Positions 37,032 to 46,378 are shown, counted from the first letter of the stretch. The stretch is DNA of 64,000 nt from Streptomyces sp. NBC_01260 (GCF_036226405.1 NZ_CP108464.1:4402001-4466000), one strand, 5' to 3'. A program made the numbers and translations. Notes: generated by a model not told the origin, from the letters alone.

Positions 37032-37324
37032 ACTTCCCCCGCTCCTGCCAGGAACCGGAGTGAAGCGTACCGGCCTGGTTGTGCGGACTGATACCCCTCA
37101 CCGCCCACACAGTGCGAACTGAATCTTTACCGGCTCCTGCTCCGCGGCCTAGAGTCCGAACGCGGTTGCGGGCCTTTCGGGGGAGAGGCACGGGGGACGA
37201 CGGCAGCGGCTCACGGGGGTGGCCGCTGTCGTCGGCGCAACCGCCTCCTCGCTCCGTTGTCAGTGGTGACCCTTAGCGTCGAGGACCAGAGATGGTCGCC
37301 GGCGCACGAGGAGAGGTCACCACC
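37032..37324. promoter_or_regulatory. Divergent promoter region, PucR regulator and clamp gene
   Basis: This region holds a direct repeat GTGCGGACTGA/GTGCGAACTGA (from 37081 and 37112, 31 bp apart) near the PucR start, a possible operator, and a TAGAGT -10-like box near 37151 pointing to the clamp gene. No ORF is supported. Confidence 0.4.
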
Positions 37325-38461
37325 ATGGAGTTCCGGATCGAGCGCGGCGCACTGGCCGACGCGGTCACCTGGGCGGCCCGGGTGCTGCCCACGAGATCAC
37401 CCGTTCCTGTGCTGGGCGGTCTGCTGCTGGAAGCGGCGGACGGCCGGCTGTGCATCTCCGGCCTCGACTACGAGGCGTCCGCCCGTATCGAGGTGGACGC
37501 CGAGATCCTGAGGCCCGGCAAGGTGCTCGTCATGGGCCGCCGGCTGCTGGACGTCTGCCGGGTGCTGCCCGAGGGCGCGGTGGAGTGCGCGGTGGAGGGC
37601 TCCCGCTTCACGGTGACGGGCAGCGGAGCCGGATTCGGCCTCTCGGTGCTGCCGCTCGACGACTATCCGTCGCTGCCGCCGCTCCCGGAGGTCCTCGGGG
37701 CGGTGGACTGCGAGGAGTTCGCGGCGGCCGTCGCGGATGTGACGGTGGCGGCCGGCCGGGACGACACCCTGCCGACGCTCACCGGAATCCGGCTGGGGCT
37801 CGACGGCGACCGGATGACCCTGGCGGCGACGGACCGGTACCGCTTCGCGGTCCGCACGCTCGGCTGGAAGCCCGGGGCGGCGGACGTCTCGGCGGATGTC
37901 GTGGTCTCGGCCCGCCGGCTCACCGAGATCGCCCGCTCCTTCGGCCGCGCGGGCATGGTCAGCCTCGCACTGGACAACGGGTCGGCCGGCTTCGAGCTGG
38001 CCGGGATGCGCACCACGGTCCGGCTCCTGGACGGCCGACTGCCCCGCCACGACAAGCTGTTCGCGATGTCGGACCCTGTCACGGCGGTCACGGAGCGCGA
38101 GCCCCTGGTCGAGGCGGTGAAGCGGGTCTCGGTGGTGGCGGACAACGACAGCCCGCTCCAACTCGCCTTCCACACGGACTCGGTGCTGCTCCAGGCGGGT
38201 TACGAGGACGACGTGGCGTCCCAGCGGCTGCCCGCCGTGCTGGCGGGCGCCCAGGAGATGGCGGTCGCCTTCAACCCCTCCTACCTGATGGACGCGCTGG
38301 CCTCGTTCGACGCACCGGTCGTCCGGTTCCGGCTGATGGGTCCGGGGCAGCGCGCCATGGTCACCGGGCATGACACCCGCGAGGACGCGATGGCCACGGC
38401 GGAAGGGGCGTCGCAGCCGCCGCACCAGCACCTGCTGATGTCGGTCAAGCCGCTGGTCTAG
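37325..38461 (+). CDS. DNA polymerase III beta-subunit (sliding clamp) paralogue
   Basis: The product has 378 residues from ATG 37325. Three clamp repeats are recognisable: MEFRIERGALADAVTWAARV, the central TGIRLGLDGDRMTLAATDRYR, and the C-terminal FNPSYLMDALASF. The end, LLMSVKPLV, departs from the usual LMPMR-L terminus that contacts polymerase. Chromosomal dnaN normally lies beside dnaA at oriC, and no dnaA or recF is here, so this is a second clamp, as many streptomycetes have. A specialised repair or developmental role is inference. Confidence 0.88.
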   Translation: MEFRIERGALADAVTWAARVLPTRSPVPVLGGLLLEAADGRLCISGLDYEASARIEVDAEILRPGKVLVMGRRLLDVCRVLPEGAVECAVEGSRFTVTGSGAGFGLSVLPLDDYPSLPPLPEVLGAVDCEEFAAAVADVTVAAGRDDTLPTLTGIRLGLDGDRMTLAATDRYRFAVRTLGWKPGAADVSADVVVSARRLTEIARSFGRAGMVSLALDNGSAGFELAGMRTTVRLLDGRLPRHDKLFAMSDPVTAVTEREPLVEAVKRVSVVADNDSPLQLAFHTDSVLLQAGYEDDVASQRLPAVLAGAQEMAVAFNPSYLMDALASFDAPVVRFRLMGPGQRAMVTGHDTREDAMATAEGASQPPHQHLLMSVKPLV

Positions 38462-38484
38462 GGCCTTTCGGACCCAAAGGGGGC

Positions 38485-38523
38485 GGGGTGGCGTCCGGGC
38501 TGTCGATGCCCGTCCGCCACCCC
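38485..38523. terminator. Bidirectional terminator after clamp gene
   Basis: GGGGTGGCG (38485-38493) and CGCCACCCC (38515-38523), plus an inner CGGGC/GCCCG stem, with a 2-nt internal mismatch and a 7-nt loop. Confidence 0.75.
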
Positions 38524-38542
38524 ATCCAACGTGCCGCTGCGG

Positions 38543-40531
38543 TTACTTGGTGAAGATGAAGTACTTCCAGGCGCCGTGGGTGGTCGAGTTGACCGAGTCG
38601 CCCGAGGAGCCGTTCACGTACGAGGAGCGGGCACGCATCCGGTATCCCGTCTCGTGAGTGCCCTTGAGCGTCACGGCGGTCTTGCCGTTGGTGCCGAGCC
38701 TGAAGTACTGCGAGCCCGCGTCGTACCACTTGCCCTGGTAGTTGAGCTCCAGCGACAGCTTGAACGAGCGGTTCTTGTAGTAGTTCATCGTCGTGGTGAA
38801 GACCGGGTCGGTCTTCTTGTGGAAGTACGCGTACGAGGTGGAGCCGATCTTGGCCGTCTTGTACTGCTTGGCGACGGCGGTCGAGACCTTCACCTTCGCG
38901 TACGCCGTGGACGTGACCGTCTTGGACGCGTAGCGGCCGTCACCCTTGAAGACGGCGGTGACGGTGGTGTCCCGGGTCATGTCGACCGTGGTGGACAGAT
39001 TGCCCTTGGAGTTGACCTTTCCGGTCTTCGCCAGCTTCTTCGGCTTGTCCGTGCCGTACGGGTCCACCCACAGCTCGACGGTGCGGTTCTTGTACGTCTT
39101 GCCGAGGTGCGCGGTGAACGACACGTCGGTGCCGTACGCGTACAGCGCCTTGTTGCGGTTCAGGGTCAGCGAGGTGGCCGCACGGGAGACGGCGACCTTG
39201 CCGGAGCCCGATCCGGCGGAGTGGATGGCGTCACCCGCGTACGACACCTTGTACGTGACCGTGCCGCCCGCGGGCGGGGTGTCGGAGAAGGAGAACGCCC
39301 CGTTCGACTTCAGCGTCACCGCGGGGAGGGCCTTGCCCTTGGGTGACTCGACATCGGTACGCGTCACCGTGGCCTTGGCGCCCGCCGCGAACGCGCCGCC
39401 CGACGTCACCTTGCCGCTGACGGTGAGCTTCTTGGCGCGCGTCGACTTCGCTGGGGCGGTGACTGTGACCGTGGTCCGCGACTTGACGGTGTCGGTGAGC
39501 ACCCGCAGTGAACGGACGTCCTTGCTGTTCACCGTGACGGCGAACAGCAGGCTGGTGTCCGGTGCCCAGGCCAGCCCGGCGGGGACCAGCGTGTCCGAAC
39601 CGCTGCTGGTACCGGTGTTGGGAAAGTCGAACGTCCGCACCGGCTTGCTGGTGGAGGCGCCCGGCTTGTACACGTACACGTCGGGCGAGTACACCCCGTC
39701 GATGCCGGCGGCGACCGTACCGTCCGGGGCGATGTCGACAGAGTTGGGGTACGAACCGGACTGGTACGCGACCCCGGGAGTGAGGTCGGAGGTCCGGTAC
39801 GCCTGGTGGACGTACGGGTACCCGCTGGCCACCACGACCTGCGTGCCGTCCGGGCTGAGCGCCAGGTCCTGCAGGTTGGCGCCGTCCGTGCGGGTCCGCG
39901 CGGTCTCCGTGGCCGTGCCCGAGGCCACGTCGTACACGGCCAGCTCCGTCGGACTCTGGCTCTCGATGCCGGCGGCCAGCACATTGGGCGCGCCGGGCGC
40001 GGAGGCCAGGGTCGGCGCCGCGTACCAGGTGCCGTTCTCCTCCGGGTCCAGGGTCACGACCGGCTCGGCGCCGTTCAGGTCGAGCGAGCCGATGTGGCCC
40101 GAGCCGCCCGAGCCGTAACCGAACCAGAGCTTGCCGCCGGCCAGGGCCGGGTACTTCGGGTCCGTGCCTTCGCCGGTGGCGTACCGGGCGGACTCCTTGA
40201 GCGCCTTCGTGTCGATCGTGACGATGGCGTCGGCGCCCGGGACGGCGGCGTAGAGCGTGCCCGAGTCGGCGGACAGGTCGAGCCCGGTGACTCCGGGCAG
40301 CGACGGGATCGTCGCGACGACCGCCCCGCTGTAGTCGGCGACGAGGACCTTGCCGCCGGTCGGGTCACTGATGAAGACGTGCTTGTGCACACCGTCCGCG
40401 AGGATGTCGCCGACGGACTTTGCAGGAAGGATTCTGCTGGAGTCGGCCGCGGCCGGATTCGCCGCACCGCCGACCAGTACCACTGAGCTGAACAGGACCG
40501 CGATCGAAGTCGCGGTGGAGACCCTGCGCAT
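38543..40531 (-). CDS. Secreted beta-propeller protein with Ig-like repeats
   Basis: The product has 662 residues from ATG 40531; the longer frame to 40636 puts extra residues before the signal peptide. Residues 1-34 are a Sec signal ending AAA. About 45-355 form a YVTN/WD40-like propeller (ISDPTGGKVLVADYSGAVVA; LSPDGTQVVVASGYPY; APDGTVAAGIDG). About 365-560 hold Ig-like/bacterial surface repeats rich in T/K/V (TVTAPAKSTRAKKLTVSGKV; SLTLNRNKALYAYGTDVSFT). The last 100 residues are a Tyr/Lys-rich surface-type domain. A cell-surface or extracellular matrix-binding role is possible; no enzyme motif is visible. Confidence 0.82.
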   Translation of the reverse strand: MRRVSTATSIAVLFSSVVLVGGAANPAAADSSRILPAKSVGDILADGVHKHVFISDPTGGKVLVADYSGAVVATIPSLPGVTGLDLSADSGTLYAAVPGADAIVTIDTKALKESARYATGEGTDPKYPALAGGKLWFGYGSGGSGHIGSLDLNGAEPVVTLDPEENGTWYAAPTLASAPGAPNVLAAGIESQSPTELAVYDVASGTATETARTRTDGANLQDLALSPDGTQVVVASGYPYVHQAYRTSDLTPGVAYQSGSYPNSVDIAPDGTVAAGIDGVYSPDVYVYKPGASTSKPVRTFDFPNTGTSSGSDTLVPAGLAWAPDTSLLFAVTVNSKDVRSLRVLTDTVKSRTTVTVTAPAKSTRAKKLTVSGKVTSGGAFAAGAKATVTRTDVESPKGKALPAVTLKSNGAFSFSDTPPAGGTVTYKVSYAGDAIHSAGSGSGKVAVSRAATSLTLNRNKALYAYGTDVSFTAHLGKTYKNRTVELWVDPYGTDKPKKLAKTGKVNSKGNLSTTVDMTRDTTVTAVFKGDGRYASKTVTSTAYAKVKVSTAVAKQYKTAKIGSTSYAYFHKKTDPVFTTTMNYYKNRSFKLSLELNYQGKWYDAGSQYFRLGTNGKTAVTLKGTHETGYRMRARSSYVNGSSGDSVNSTTHGAWKYFIFTK

Positions 40532-40706
40532 ACGGAAGTTGTTGATCTCTACCCCCACGGTAAAAGAGGGCCGCTTGCCACCCGTAGACGAGAAAGGGGC
40601 GCGGCACAGGAACGCAGGGTATGGCATGACCTTCACGGTGCGTACACATTATGGTCGGCAGGCATCCGGCCGTCCCGTGGGTCTCGTACCGCGCGGCCTG
40701 CCCTGA

Positions 40707-42686
40707 TCATTCGGACTTCGTGTACGTGAGCCTCTCGCCGGTGTCCGTGTTCTCGCGGCTCAGGGTGCCGTCAGGGAGCAGGGTGAGCGTGGTCGGACCG
40801 CCCGGTGTGCAGGACGACATGGGCTCGCCGAGCGTCACGGTGGAGGGGCCGATCCGGAGCGGGTCTTCTCCGGTGGCCGCATCCGTCAGAGCTGCCTGGA
40901 AGACACAGCGGTAGGTGCCGCCCGCATCGGTCGGACCCTCCGCGGTGAGGCTGAGGACGGTGTCGCCGGCCCCGCCCTGCTGGATGACGAGTTCGCGGGT
41001 GGAGTGGCCGACGGCGTTGTCGATGCCGCTGGACCAGGTGCCCAGGTAGGCCTCGGGGACGCCGTCCTCGCCGCCGTCGGTGGGGGACGGGTCCTGGGTG
41101 CCGTCGGAGGAGTTGGAGCCGGAGTCGGAGGAGTCGTCCTTGGGAGAGGGGGTGGTGGAGTGGTTCGGGGAGGCGGTGTCGCCGCCACTGTCGCTCATCA
41201 GCGCGTAGACGGAGCCGCCGGCCCCTATCGCGACGAGCACCGCGATCGCCACGAGAGCGACGGTCGAGCCGGCTCTCCGGCGGGCCGGCCCGGGGGCGGG
41301 CGGCTGGGTTCCGGTCGGGTACTGCGGGTCGTACGGGGGCGTGGAGCCGAAACCGGGCTGCTGGGGATAGCCGTACGCATAGCCCTGGTCGGGGCTCTGC
41401 TGCTGCGGATAGCCGTACCCCGGGGCGGGGGTCGCGGCCGGGTACGCGGCCGCGTACGGCTGCGCGGGCTGCTGCGGATATCCGTACCCGGGGGAAGGCG
41501 TCCCGGAGTACGTCCCGGGGGAGTACGTCCCGGGCACCGGTGGTCCGGCCGCCGGGGTGGCGGGCTGCTGGGGGCCGGCCGTGGTGCGCGGGGGGTGGGT
41601 GCTGCCCGGTGCGGGGTGCTCCGGTGACGTGGCCGGTTCGGCGGGGGGCGGGGGCGGTGTGTCCTGCGGGACCGCGTCCTCAGGGGGCGCCACGCTTTCA
41701 GGGGCCGCCGCGTTCTCAGGAGCCTCTGCCTCTCCCGGCCCCTCCGCGTCCTGCGGGTCCTCCGAGTCGAGCAGCTCCACGGCGTGGCGGCCGAGTTGGG
41801 CGAGGAGCGCGCCCGGGAGCCAGGGCTCCGACGTGTTGTCCTCGGCCAGCCGGTCCAGGATCTCGTCGGGCACCGGTCTGGCCGCCGGGTCCTTGCGGAG
41901 GCAGTCCTGGATCAGCTCCACGAGGTCCACCGGCACCCCGGTCAGGTCCGGGTCCTCCTGCGCGATCCGGAACAGCAGCGCGTGCACCCCGCTGGCGGCA
42001 TCGCCGAACGGGAGCCGCCCGGTCGAGGCGTACGCCAGCACCGAGCCCAGACAGAACACGTCGCACGCCGTGGTCACCCGCTCGCCCCGCACCTGCTCGG
42101 GCGACATGAAGCCGGGGGAGCCGACCAGGGCCCCGGTGCGGGTGAGGCCGCTGTCGGTGACGGTGTCGAGGGCGCGGGCGATGCCGAAGTCGATGACCCG
42201 GGGGCCGTCGATCGTCAGCAGGATGTTGGACGGCTTGAGATCGCGGTGGATGAGCCCGGCGGTGTGGATGGCCCGCAGGGCGTGCGCGAGACCGTTGCCC
42301 AGGATGTGGACCGAACGCTCGGGCAGTGGTCCGTACGCGCCGGGGGCGGGGCTCGCCGAGGTGCTCGCGCGGCCCGAGACGGTGGTCTGGAGGGACGGTC
42401 CGGCGACGTAGCCGGTGGCGACCCAGGGCACGTCGGCGTCGGTGTCGGCGTCCAGTACGGGGGCGGTCCAGGTGGAGCCGAGGCGGCGTGCGGCCATCAC
42501 CTCCCGCCTGAACCGGTCGCGGAACTCCTGCTGTTCGGCGAGTTCTTCGCGTACGAGCTTGATCGCGACGGTGCGGCCGCGGTCCGAGCGGGCCAGGTAC
42601 ACCTGGCCCATGCCGCCCGCGCCGAGTCTGCCCAGCAGTCGGTAGGCGCCGATGCGTTGCGGATCTACGGAGCCGAGCTTTTCCAT
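40707..42686 (-). CDS. Transmembrane serine/threonine protein kinase (PknB-like)
   Basis: The product has 659 residues from ATG 42686 (GGAGG upstream). The kinase domain (about 14-275) has GRLGAGGMGQVYLA as the P-loop, Lys43, catalytic HRDLKPSN (148-154 region, Asp149) and DFGIA (166-170). A long Pro/Tyr/Gly linker with PGYGYPQQ repeats (about 340-460) leads to a single membrane helix (about 475-495) and an extracellular C-terminal domain (about 545-659) with a Cys pair. There are no PASTA repeats, so it is unlike PknB itself. Signal and targets are unknown. Confidence 0.93.
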   Translation of the reverse strand: MEKLGSVDPQRIGAYRLLGRLGAGGMGQVYLARSDRGRTVAIKLVREELAEQQEFRDRFRREVMAARRLGSTWTAPVLDADTDADVPWVATGYVAGPSLQTTVSGRASTSASPAPGAYGPLPERSVHILGNGLAHALRAIHTAGLIHRDLKPSNILLTIDGPRVIDFGIARALDTVTDSGLTRTGALVGSPGFMSPEQVRGERVTTACDVFCLGSVLAYASTGRLPFGDAASGVHALLFRIAQEDPDLTGVPVDLVELIQDCLRKDPAARPVPDEILDRLAEDNTSEPWLPGALLAQLGRHAVELLDSEDPQDAEGPGEAEAPENAAAPESVAPPEDAVPQDTPPPPPAEPATSPEHPAPGSTHPPRTTAGPQQPATPAAGPPVPGTYSPGTYSGTPSPGYGYPQQPAQPYAAAYPAATPAPGYGYPQQQSPDQGYAYGYPQQPGFGSTPPYDPQYPTGTQPPAPGPARRRAGSTVALVAIAVLVAIGAGGSVYALMSDSGGDTASPNHSTTPSPKDDSSDSGSNSSDGTQDPSPTDGGEDGVPEAYLGTWSSGIDNAVGHSTRELVIQQGGAGDTVLSLTAEGPTDAGGTYRCVFQAALTDAATGEDPLRIGPSTVTLGEPMSSCTPGGPTTLTLLPDGTLSRENTDTGERLTYTKSE

Positions 42687-42781
42687 GGTGTGCAGTCCTC
42701 CCCCGTACGGCGACACGCCGAACGGGTCGAGAATAGCGGCGCGGTTGTGCCCCGGCGGGGGGTGGTGGCCGGTCCGTGCCC

Positions 42782-43279
42782 TCAACCGCCGGGTGGGCCG
42801 GAGGCGTCGGCGGGGCTCGGAGCACCGGCCGTGCTCGGGTGGTGCACCGCGTCCATCGCCCGGGCCAGGCGTTCCAGCACGCGTACCGTTTCCGCGAACT
42901 CCTCCGGGCCCAGCTCCCGGGACAGCCGCGCCGCGAACTCCGCGTGGCCGGGGCCGATTCGGGACATCGCCGTGCGGCCCTCCCGGGTCGGGCGCAGGAG
43001 CTTCGCGCGGCGGTGGGCCGGGTTCGGTACGTACTCCGCGAGCCCCTTGCCCACCAGCAGATCGGCGATCCGCTGCACTGCCTGCCGGGTGATGCCCATG
43101 ACCCGGGCGATCCCGGAGACGGGCAACGGTTCGGCCAGCACCGCCCCGAGCACCTGCCACCACGCGGCGGTCAGCCCGGCCGGGCGGGCCAGCTCCTCCG
43201 ACAGGGAGAGGAACTGGCCGTTCAGCCGGAAGACACCGAGAGCGGTCCGGCTCAGCCGGTCCTGTTCCGTGCGGCTCAT
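42782..43279 (-). CDS. MarR family transcriptional regulator
   Basis: The product has 165 residues from ATG 43279. The winged HTH reads LPVSGIARVMGITRQAVQRI, DLLVGKGLAEYVPNPAHRR. It overlaps the DJ-1 gene stop by 4 nt, so the two are one operon, and palindromes upstream of that operon are probably its sites. MarR proteins with such partners often respond to oxidants or electrophiles; this is inference. Confidence 0.9.
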   Translation of the reverse strand: MSRTEQDRLSRTALGVFRLNGQFLSLSEELARPAGLTAAWWQVLGAVLAEPLPVSGIARVMGITRQAVQRIADLLVGKGLAEYVPNPAHRRAKLLRPTREGRTAMSRIGPGHAEFAARLSRELGPEEFAETVRVLERLARAMDAVHHPSTAGAPSPADASGPPGG

Positions 43280-43965
43280 CCCTGGAGCACCTCGTACGCG
43301 CTCGCGTCCGAGTCATGGAAGAGCCGGTACCAGGCGTCGAGCTTCTCGCCCTCGAACACACCGAGGAGGGCGAGGATCTCGCGGGCGAACGCGACCGGCT
43401 CGGTCGGCCCGGCGGTGACCAGCGCCCCACCGGAATCCGCCCCACCGGAATCCGCCCCACCGGAACCCGCCCCACCGGAACCCGCCCCACCGGAACCGGC
43501 CCCGTCGCGACCGGCACGGCCGTGGTCGGTGACGGCGTCCGCGTCGACGTAGTGCTTGCCGCCCCCGTAGCCGGTGGCCGCCAGATAGAAGGACACCGCG
43601 CTCGTGTGCGCCCGCTCGTCGAGCAGCCCCTCGCGGGCCAGCCCCGCCGTCGCCCCGCAGATCGCGGCGACCGGAACGCCCGCGTCCAGGCAGGTCCGGG
43701 CGGCACGTGCGAAGGGGGCCAGTTCGTCGCCGGCGTCCCACAGCCCGGCGCCCGGCAGGATCAGCAGCGCGCCGTCCTCGGGGCGCAGCTCCGCGAGCGC
43801 CAGATCGGGGCGCACGGTCAGCCCGCCCATGCTGGTGACCGGGTCGGTCGTCGGGCCCACCGTCCGGACGGTGAAGCCGTGCTGGGCGAGGTGGGCGGTG
43901 GTGTGCCCGGTCTCCCAGTCGGCGTAGGTGTCGTACACGGCCAGATACACGGTCCTGCGGGTCAT
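43276..43965 (-). CDS. DJ-1/PfpI family protein with internal Gly-Ser repeat
   Basis: The product has 229 residues from ATG 43965. The DJ-1/PfpI fold is shown by YDTYADWETGH, LLILPGAGLW and the nucleophile elbow AAICGATAG (Cys103). Members act on glyoxals, isonitriles or other small molecules, or as stress proteins. A five-copy 15-bp repeat adds a Gly/Ser/Ala stretch (about 157-181) between the fold's strands (before ALVTAGPTEPVAF). The linker is likely variable in length between strains. It is followed by the MarR gene with a 4-nt overlap. Confidence 0.88.
   Translation of the reverse strand: MTRRTVYLAVYDTYADWETGHTTAHLAQHGFTVRTVGPTTDPVTSMGGLTVRPDLALAELRPEDGALLILPGAGLWDAGDELAPFARAARTCLDAGVPVAAICGATAGLAREGLLDERAHTSAVSFYLAATGYGGGKHYVDADAVTDHGRAGRDGAGSGGAGSGGAGSGGADSGGADSGGALVTAGPTEPVAFAREILALLGVFEGEKLDAWYRLFHDSDASAYEVLQG
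43423..43497 (-). repeat. Five tandem 15-bp repeats inside the DJ-1 gene
   Basis: The unit CGCCCCACCGGAA(T/C)C is repeated five times without gaps. The repeats encode a Gly/Ser/Ala/Asp spacer and keep the reading frame. Units 1-2 end in TC and 3-5 in CC, so the array has grown in two steps. Confidence 0.92.
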
Positions 43966-43994
43966 GACGGCCTCCGCGGCAGGAAGAACACTGA

Positions 43995-44028
43995 TGACAA
44001 CACGCTGTCACTACGACAACATGTTGTC
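43995..44028. promoter_or_regulatory. Two palindromes, probable MarR operators
   Basis: TGACA-N6-TGTCA (43995-44010) is followed after 4 bp by GACAACATGTTGTC (44015-44028), a perfect 14-bp palindrome. They share a GACA/TGTC half-site and lie 30-63 bp before the DJ-1-marR operon, facing the aminotransferase promoter 95 bp to the right. Confidence 0.72.
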
Positions 44029-44122
44029 AATGCATCGGCCCTCGCGCCGGACCCGACACCCTGCCGAACCACACGCCCCACTCCATACAAGGTGGCCATA
44101 CCGGGCCGCGCCCGCCGCGGCC

Positions 44123-44128
44123 TACGCT
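44123..44128 (+). promoter_or_regulatory. Leaderless -10 box for the class III aminotransferase gene
   Basis: TACGCT ends 6 nt before ATG 44135. Confidence 0.5.
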
Positions 44129-44134
44129 CGCCGT

Positions 44135-45508
44135 ATGACCCCTCATCCCCGTCATGCCGACGCCGCTGACCCCGCCGCCGGCGCGGCCGTGAAGGCCGCC
44201 GACCGCGCGCACGTGTTCCACTCCTGGTCCGCCCAGGGCCTGATCGACCCGCTCGCCGTCGCCGGCGCCGAGGGGGCGTATTTCTGGGACTACGACGGCA
44301 ACCGCTACCTGGACTTCACCAGCGGTCTCGTCTACACCAACATCGGCTACCAGCACCCCACCGTCGTCGCCGCGATCCAGGAGCAGGCGGGGAAGATGAC
44401 GACCTTCGCGCCCGCCTTCGCGATCGAGTCGCGCTCCGAGGCCGCCCGCCTCATCGCCGAGCGCACCCCCGGCGACCTGGACAAGATCTTCTTCACCAAC
44501 GGCGGCGCCGAGGCCGTCGAGAACGCCGTCCGGATGGCCCGGCTGCACACCGGCCGCACGAAGGTGCTCTCCGCCTACCGCTCGTACCACGGCGCCACCT
44601 CCACCGCGATCAACCTGACCGGTGACCCGCGCCGCTGGGCGTCGGACAACGGCTCGGCGGGCGTCGTCCGGTTCTGGGCCCCGTTCCTCTACCGTTCGCC
44701 GTTCTACGCCGAGACCGAGGCGGAGGAGTGCGCCCGCGCGCTCCAGCACCTTCAGGACACCCTCGCCTACGAGGGCCCCTCGACCATCGCCGCGATCATC
44801 CTGGAGACCATCCCGGGCACGGCCGGCATCATGACGCCGCCGCCCGGCTATCTCGCCGGTGTCCGCGAGATCTGTGACCGGTACGGGATCGTCTTCGTCC
44901 TCGACGAGGTGATGGCCGGATTCGGGCGCACCGGAAAGTGGTTCGCCGCGGACCACTTCGACGTGGTGCCGGACCTGATGACCTTCGCCAAGGGCGTCAA
45001 CTCCGGTTACGTGCCGCTCGGCGGCGTCGCGATCTCCGCCGAGATCGCCGCCACCTTCGACACCCGCCCCTACCCGGGCGGGCTGACCTACTCCGGCCAC
45101 CCGCTGGCCTGCGCCGCCGCCGTCGCCACCATCCATGTGATGGAGGACGAGAAGGTCATCGAGAACGCCACCCGCATCGGTGAGACGGTCCTCGGCCCCG
45201 GTCTGCGCGAGCTGGCCGAGAACCACCCGTCGGTCGGCGAGGTCCGCGGCCTCGGCGCGTTCTGGGCGCTGGACCTGGTCCGCAACAAGGAGACCCGCGA
45301 GCCGCTGGTCCCGTACAACGCGACGGGCGCCGACAACGCCCCGATGGCGGCCTTCGGTGCGGCGGCCAAGAAGAACGGCCTGTGGCCGTTCATCAACATG
45401 AACCGCACCCACGCCGTGCCGGCCTGCAACGTCACCGAGGCCGAGGCCAAGGAGGGGCTCGCAGCGCTCGACGCCGCGCTGTCGGTGGCCGACGAGCACA
45501 CCGTGTAG
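44135..45508 (+). CDS. Class III (omega-type) PLP aminotransferase
   Basis: The product has 457 residues from ATG 44135. It has AYFWDYDGNRYLDFTSGLVY, FFTNGGAEAVENAVRMAR, YRSYHGATSTAINLTGDPRR, the PLP-binding VFVLDEVMAGFGRTGKWF and Schiff-base Lys in TFAKGVNSGYVPLGG. Near relatives are labelled taurine- or beta-alanine-pyruvate transaminase or aspartate aminotransferase family; substrate is therefore uncertain. A GntR/FCD regulator follows on the same strand and may control it in response to its substrate. Confidence 0.88.
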   Translation: MTPHPRHADAADPAAGAAVKAADRAHVFHSWSAQGLIDPLAVAGAEGAYFWDYDGNRYLDFTSGLVYTNIGYQHPTVVAAIQEQAGKMTTFAPAFAIESRSEAARLIAERTPGDLDKIFFTNGGAEAVENAVRMARLHTGRTKVLSAYRSYHGATSTAINLTGDPRRWASDNGSAGVVRFWAPFLYRSPFYAETEAEECARALQHLQDTLAYEGPSTIAAIILETIPGTAGIMTPPPGYLAGVREICDRYGIVFVLDEVMAGFGRTGKWFAADHFDVVPDLMTFAKGVNSGYVPLGGVAISAEIAATFDTRPYPGGLTYSGHPLACAAAVATIHVMEDEKVIENATRIGETVLGPGLRELAENHPSVGEVRGLGAFWALDLVRNKETREPLVPYNATGADNAPMAAFGAAAKKNGLWPFINMNRTHAVPACNVTEAEAKEGLAALDAALSVADEHTV

Positions 45509-45613
45509 CACCCGTCCGCACACAGCGCCCCTCCCCTCCCCGCACCTGCCCGGCCGGTGCGGCCGATGGGCTCGGTCTAAGGTGGCCGAAACCGAAACTG
45601 GGGAGGGGCGCTC

Positions 45614-46378
45614 ATGCGCGCGAGCGGAGCTGTCACGCGCAGTACGCTGCGGCAGCAGATCGCGGACGCGCTGCGTGACGAGGTGCTTGCGGGGCGTCTT
45701 CAGCCGGGACGGGAGTTCACCGTCAAGCAGATCGCCGAGCAGTACGGCGTCTCCGCGACGCCTGTCCGCGAAGCGCTGTTCGATCTCTCCGCGCAGGGCC
45801 TGCTCGAATCCGATCAGCACCGCGGATTCAGGGTGTACCAGTTCACCGTCGCGGACTACCGGGCGATGGTGGAGGCCCGCACTCTGGTCATGGACGGGGT
45901 GATCCGGGACGTCTTCCGTGAGCAGCCCCCGTCCCCGGCCCAGCAGTTGAAGCGCCGGGACTCGCTCGTCTCCGTACGCCGCCGGGCCGAGGAGGCCGCC
46001 CGCGCGGCGCGCGGCGGTGACCTGGACATCCTCATCGGCTACGACCTGCGCTTCTGGCGGGAGCTGGGCGCGCTCGCCGGCAACACGTACATCAGCGACT
46101 TCCTGCACCGGCTGCGCGTCCAGGCCTGGGTGTTCGCCGTGCCGTACCTGCGCGGCGACGCGGACGTACGGGACTGGCTCTGGCACGGGCACGCCGACCT
46201 CGTCGCCGCGGTCACGCTCCGGGACCGCGACGCGCTGCGCGTGGTGGTCCACGACTACAACGGGCACGCGCTGAGCTGGGCGGACCGGCTGGCGGCCGGG
46301 GACCCGGCCCACCCCGGTCACACACCGCAGCCGCCCGAGGCGGCCGGACCCGCGGACCCGGCGCGGCCGGGAGCCTGA
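45614..46378 (+). CDS. GntR family transcriptional regulator, FCD type
   Basis: The product has 254 residues from ATG 45614, after GGGGAGG. The winged HTH (about 10-75: LRQQIADALRDEVLAGRLQP, FTVKQIAEQYGVSATPVREA) precedes an all-helical FCD ligand-binding domain (about 85-225). The C-terminal 25 residues are Pro/Ala-rich. Regulation of the preceding aminotransferase is inferred from position. Confidence 0.9.
   Translation: MRASGAVTRSTLRQQIADALRDEVLAGRLQPGREFTVKQIAEQYGVSATPVREALFDLSAQGLLESDQHRGFRVYQFTVADYRAMVEARTLVMDGVIRDVFREQPPSPAQQLKRRDSLVSVRRRAEEAARAARGGDLDILIGYDLRFWRELGALAGNTYISDFLHRLRVQAWVFAVPYLRGDADVRDWLWHGHADLVAAVTLRDRDALRVVVHDYNGHALSWADRLAAGDPAHPGHTPQPPEAAGPADPARPGA

Noticed and set aside
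43423..43497. CRISPR-like array
   Set aside because: The 15-bp units are directly abutting with no spacers and lie in frame in a coding gene.
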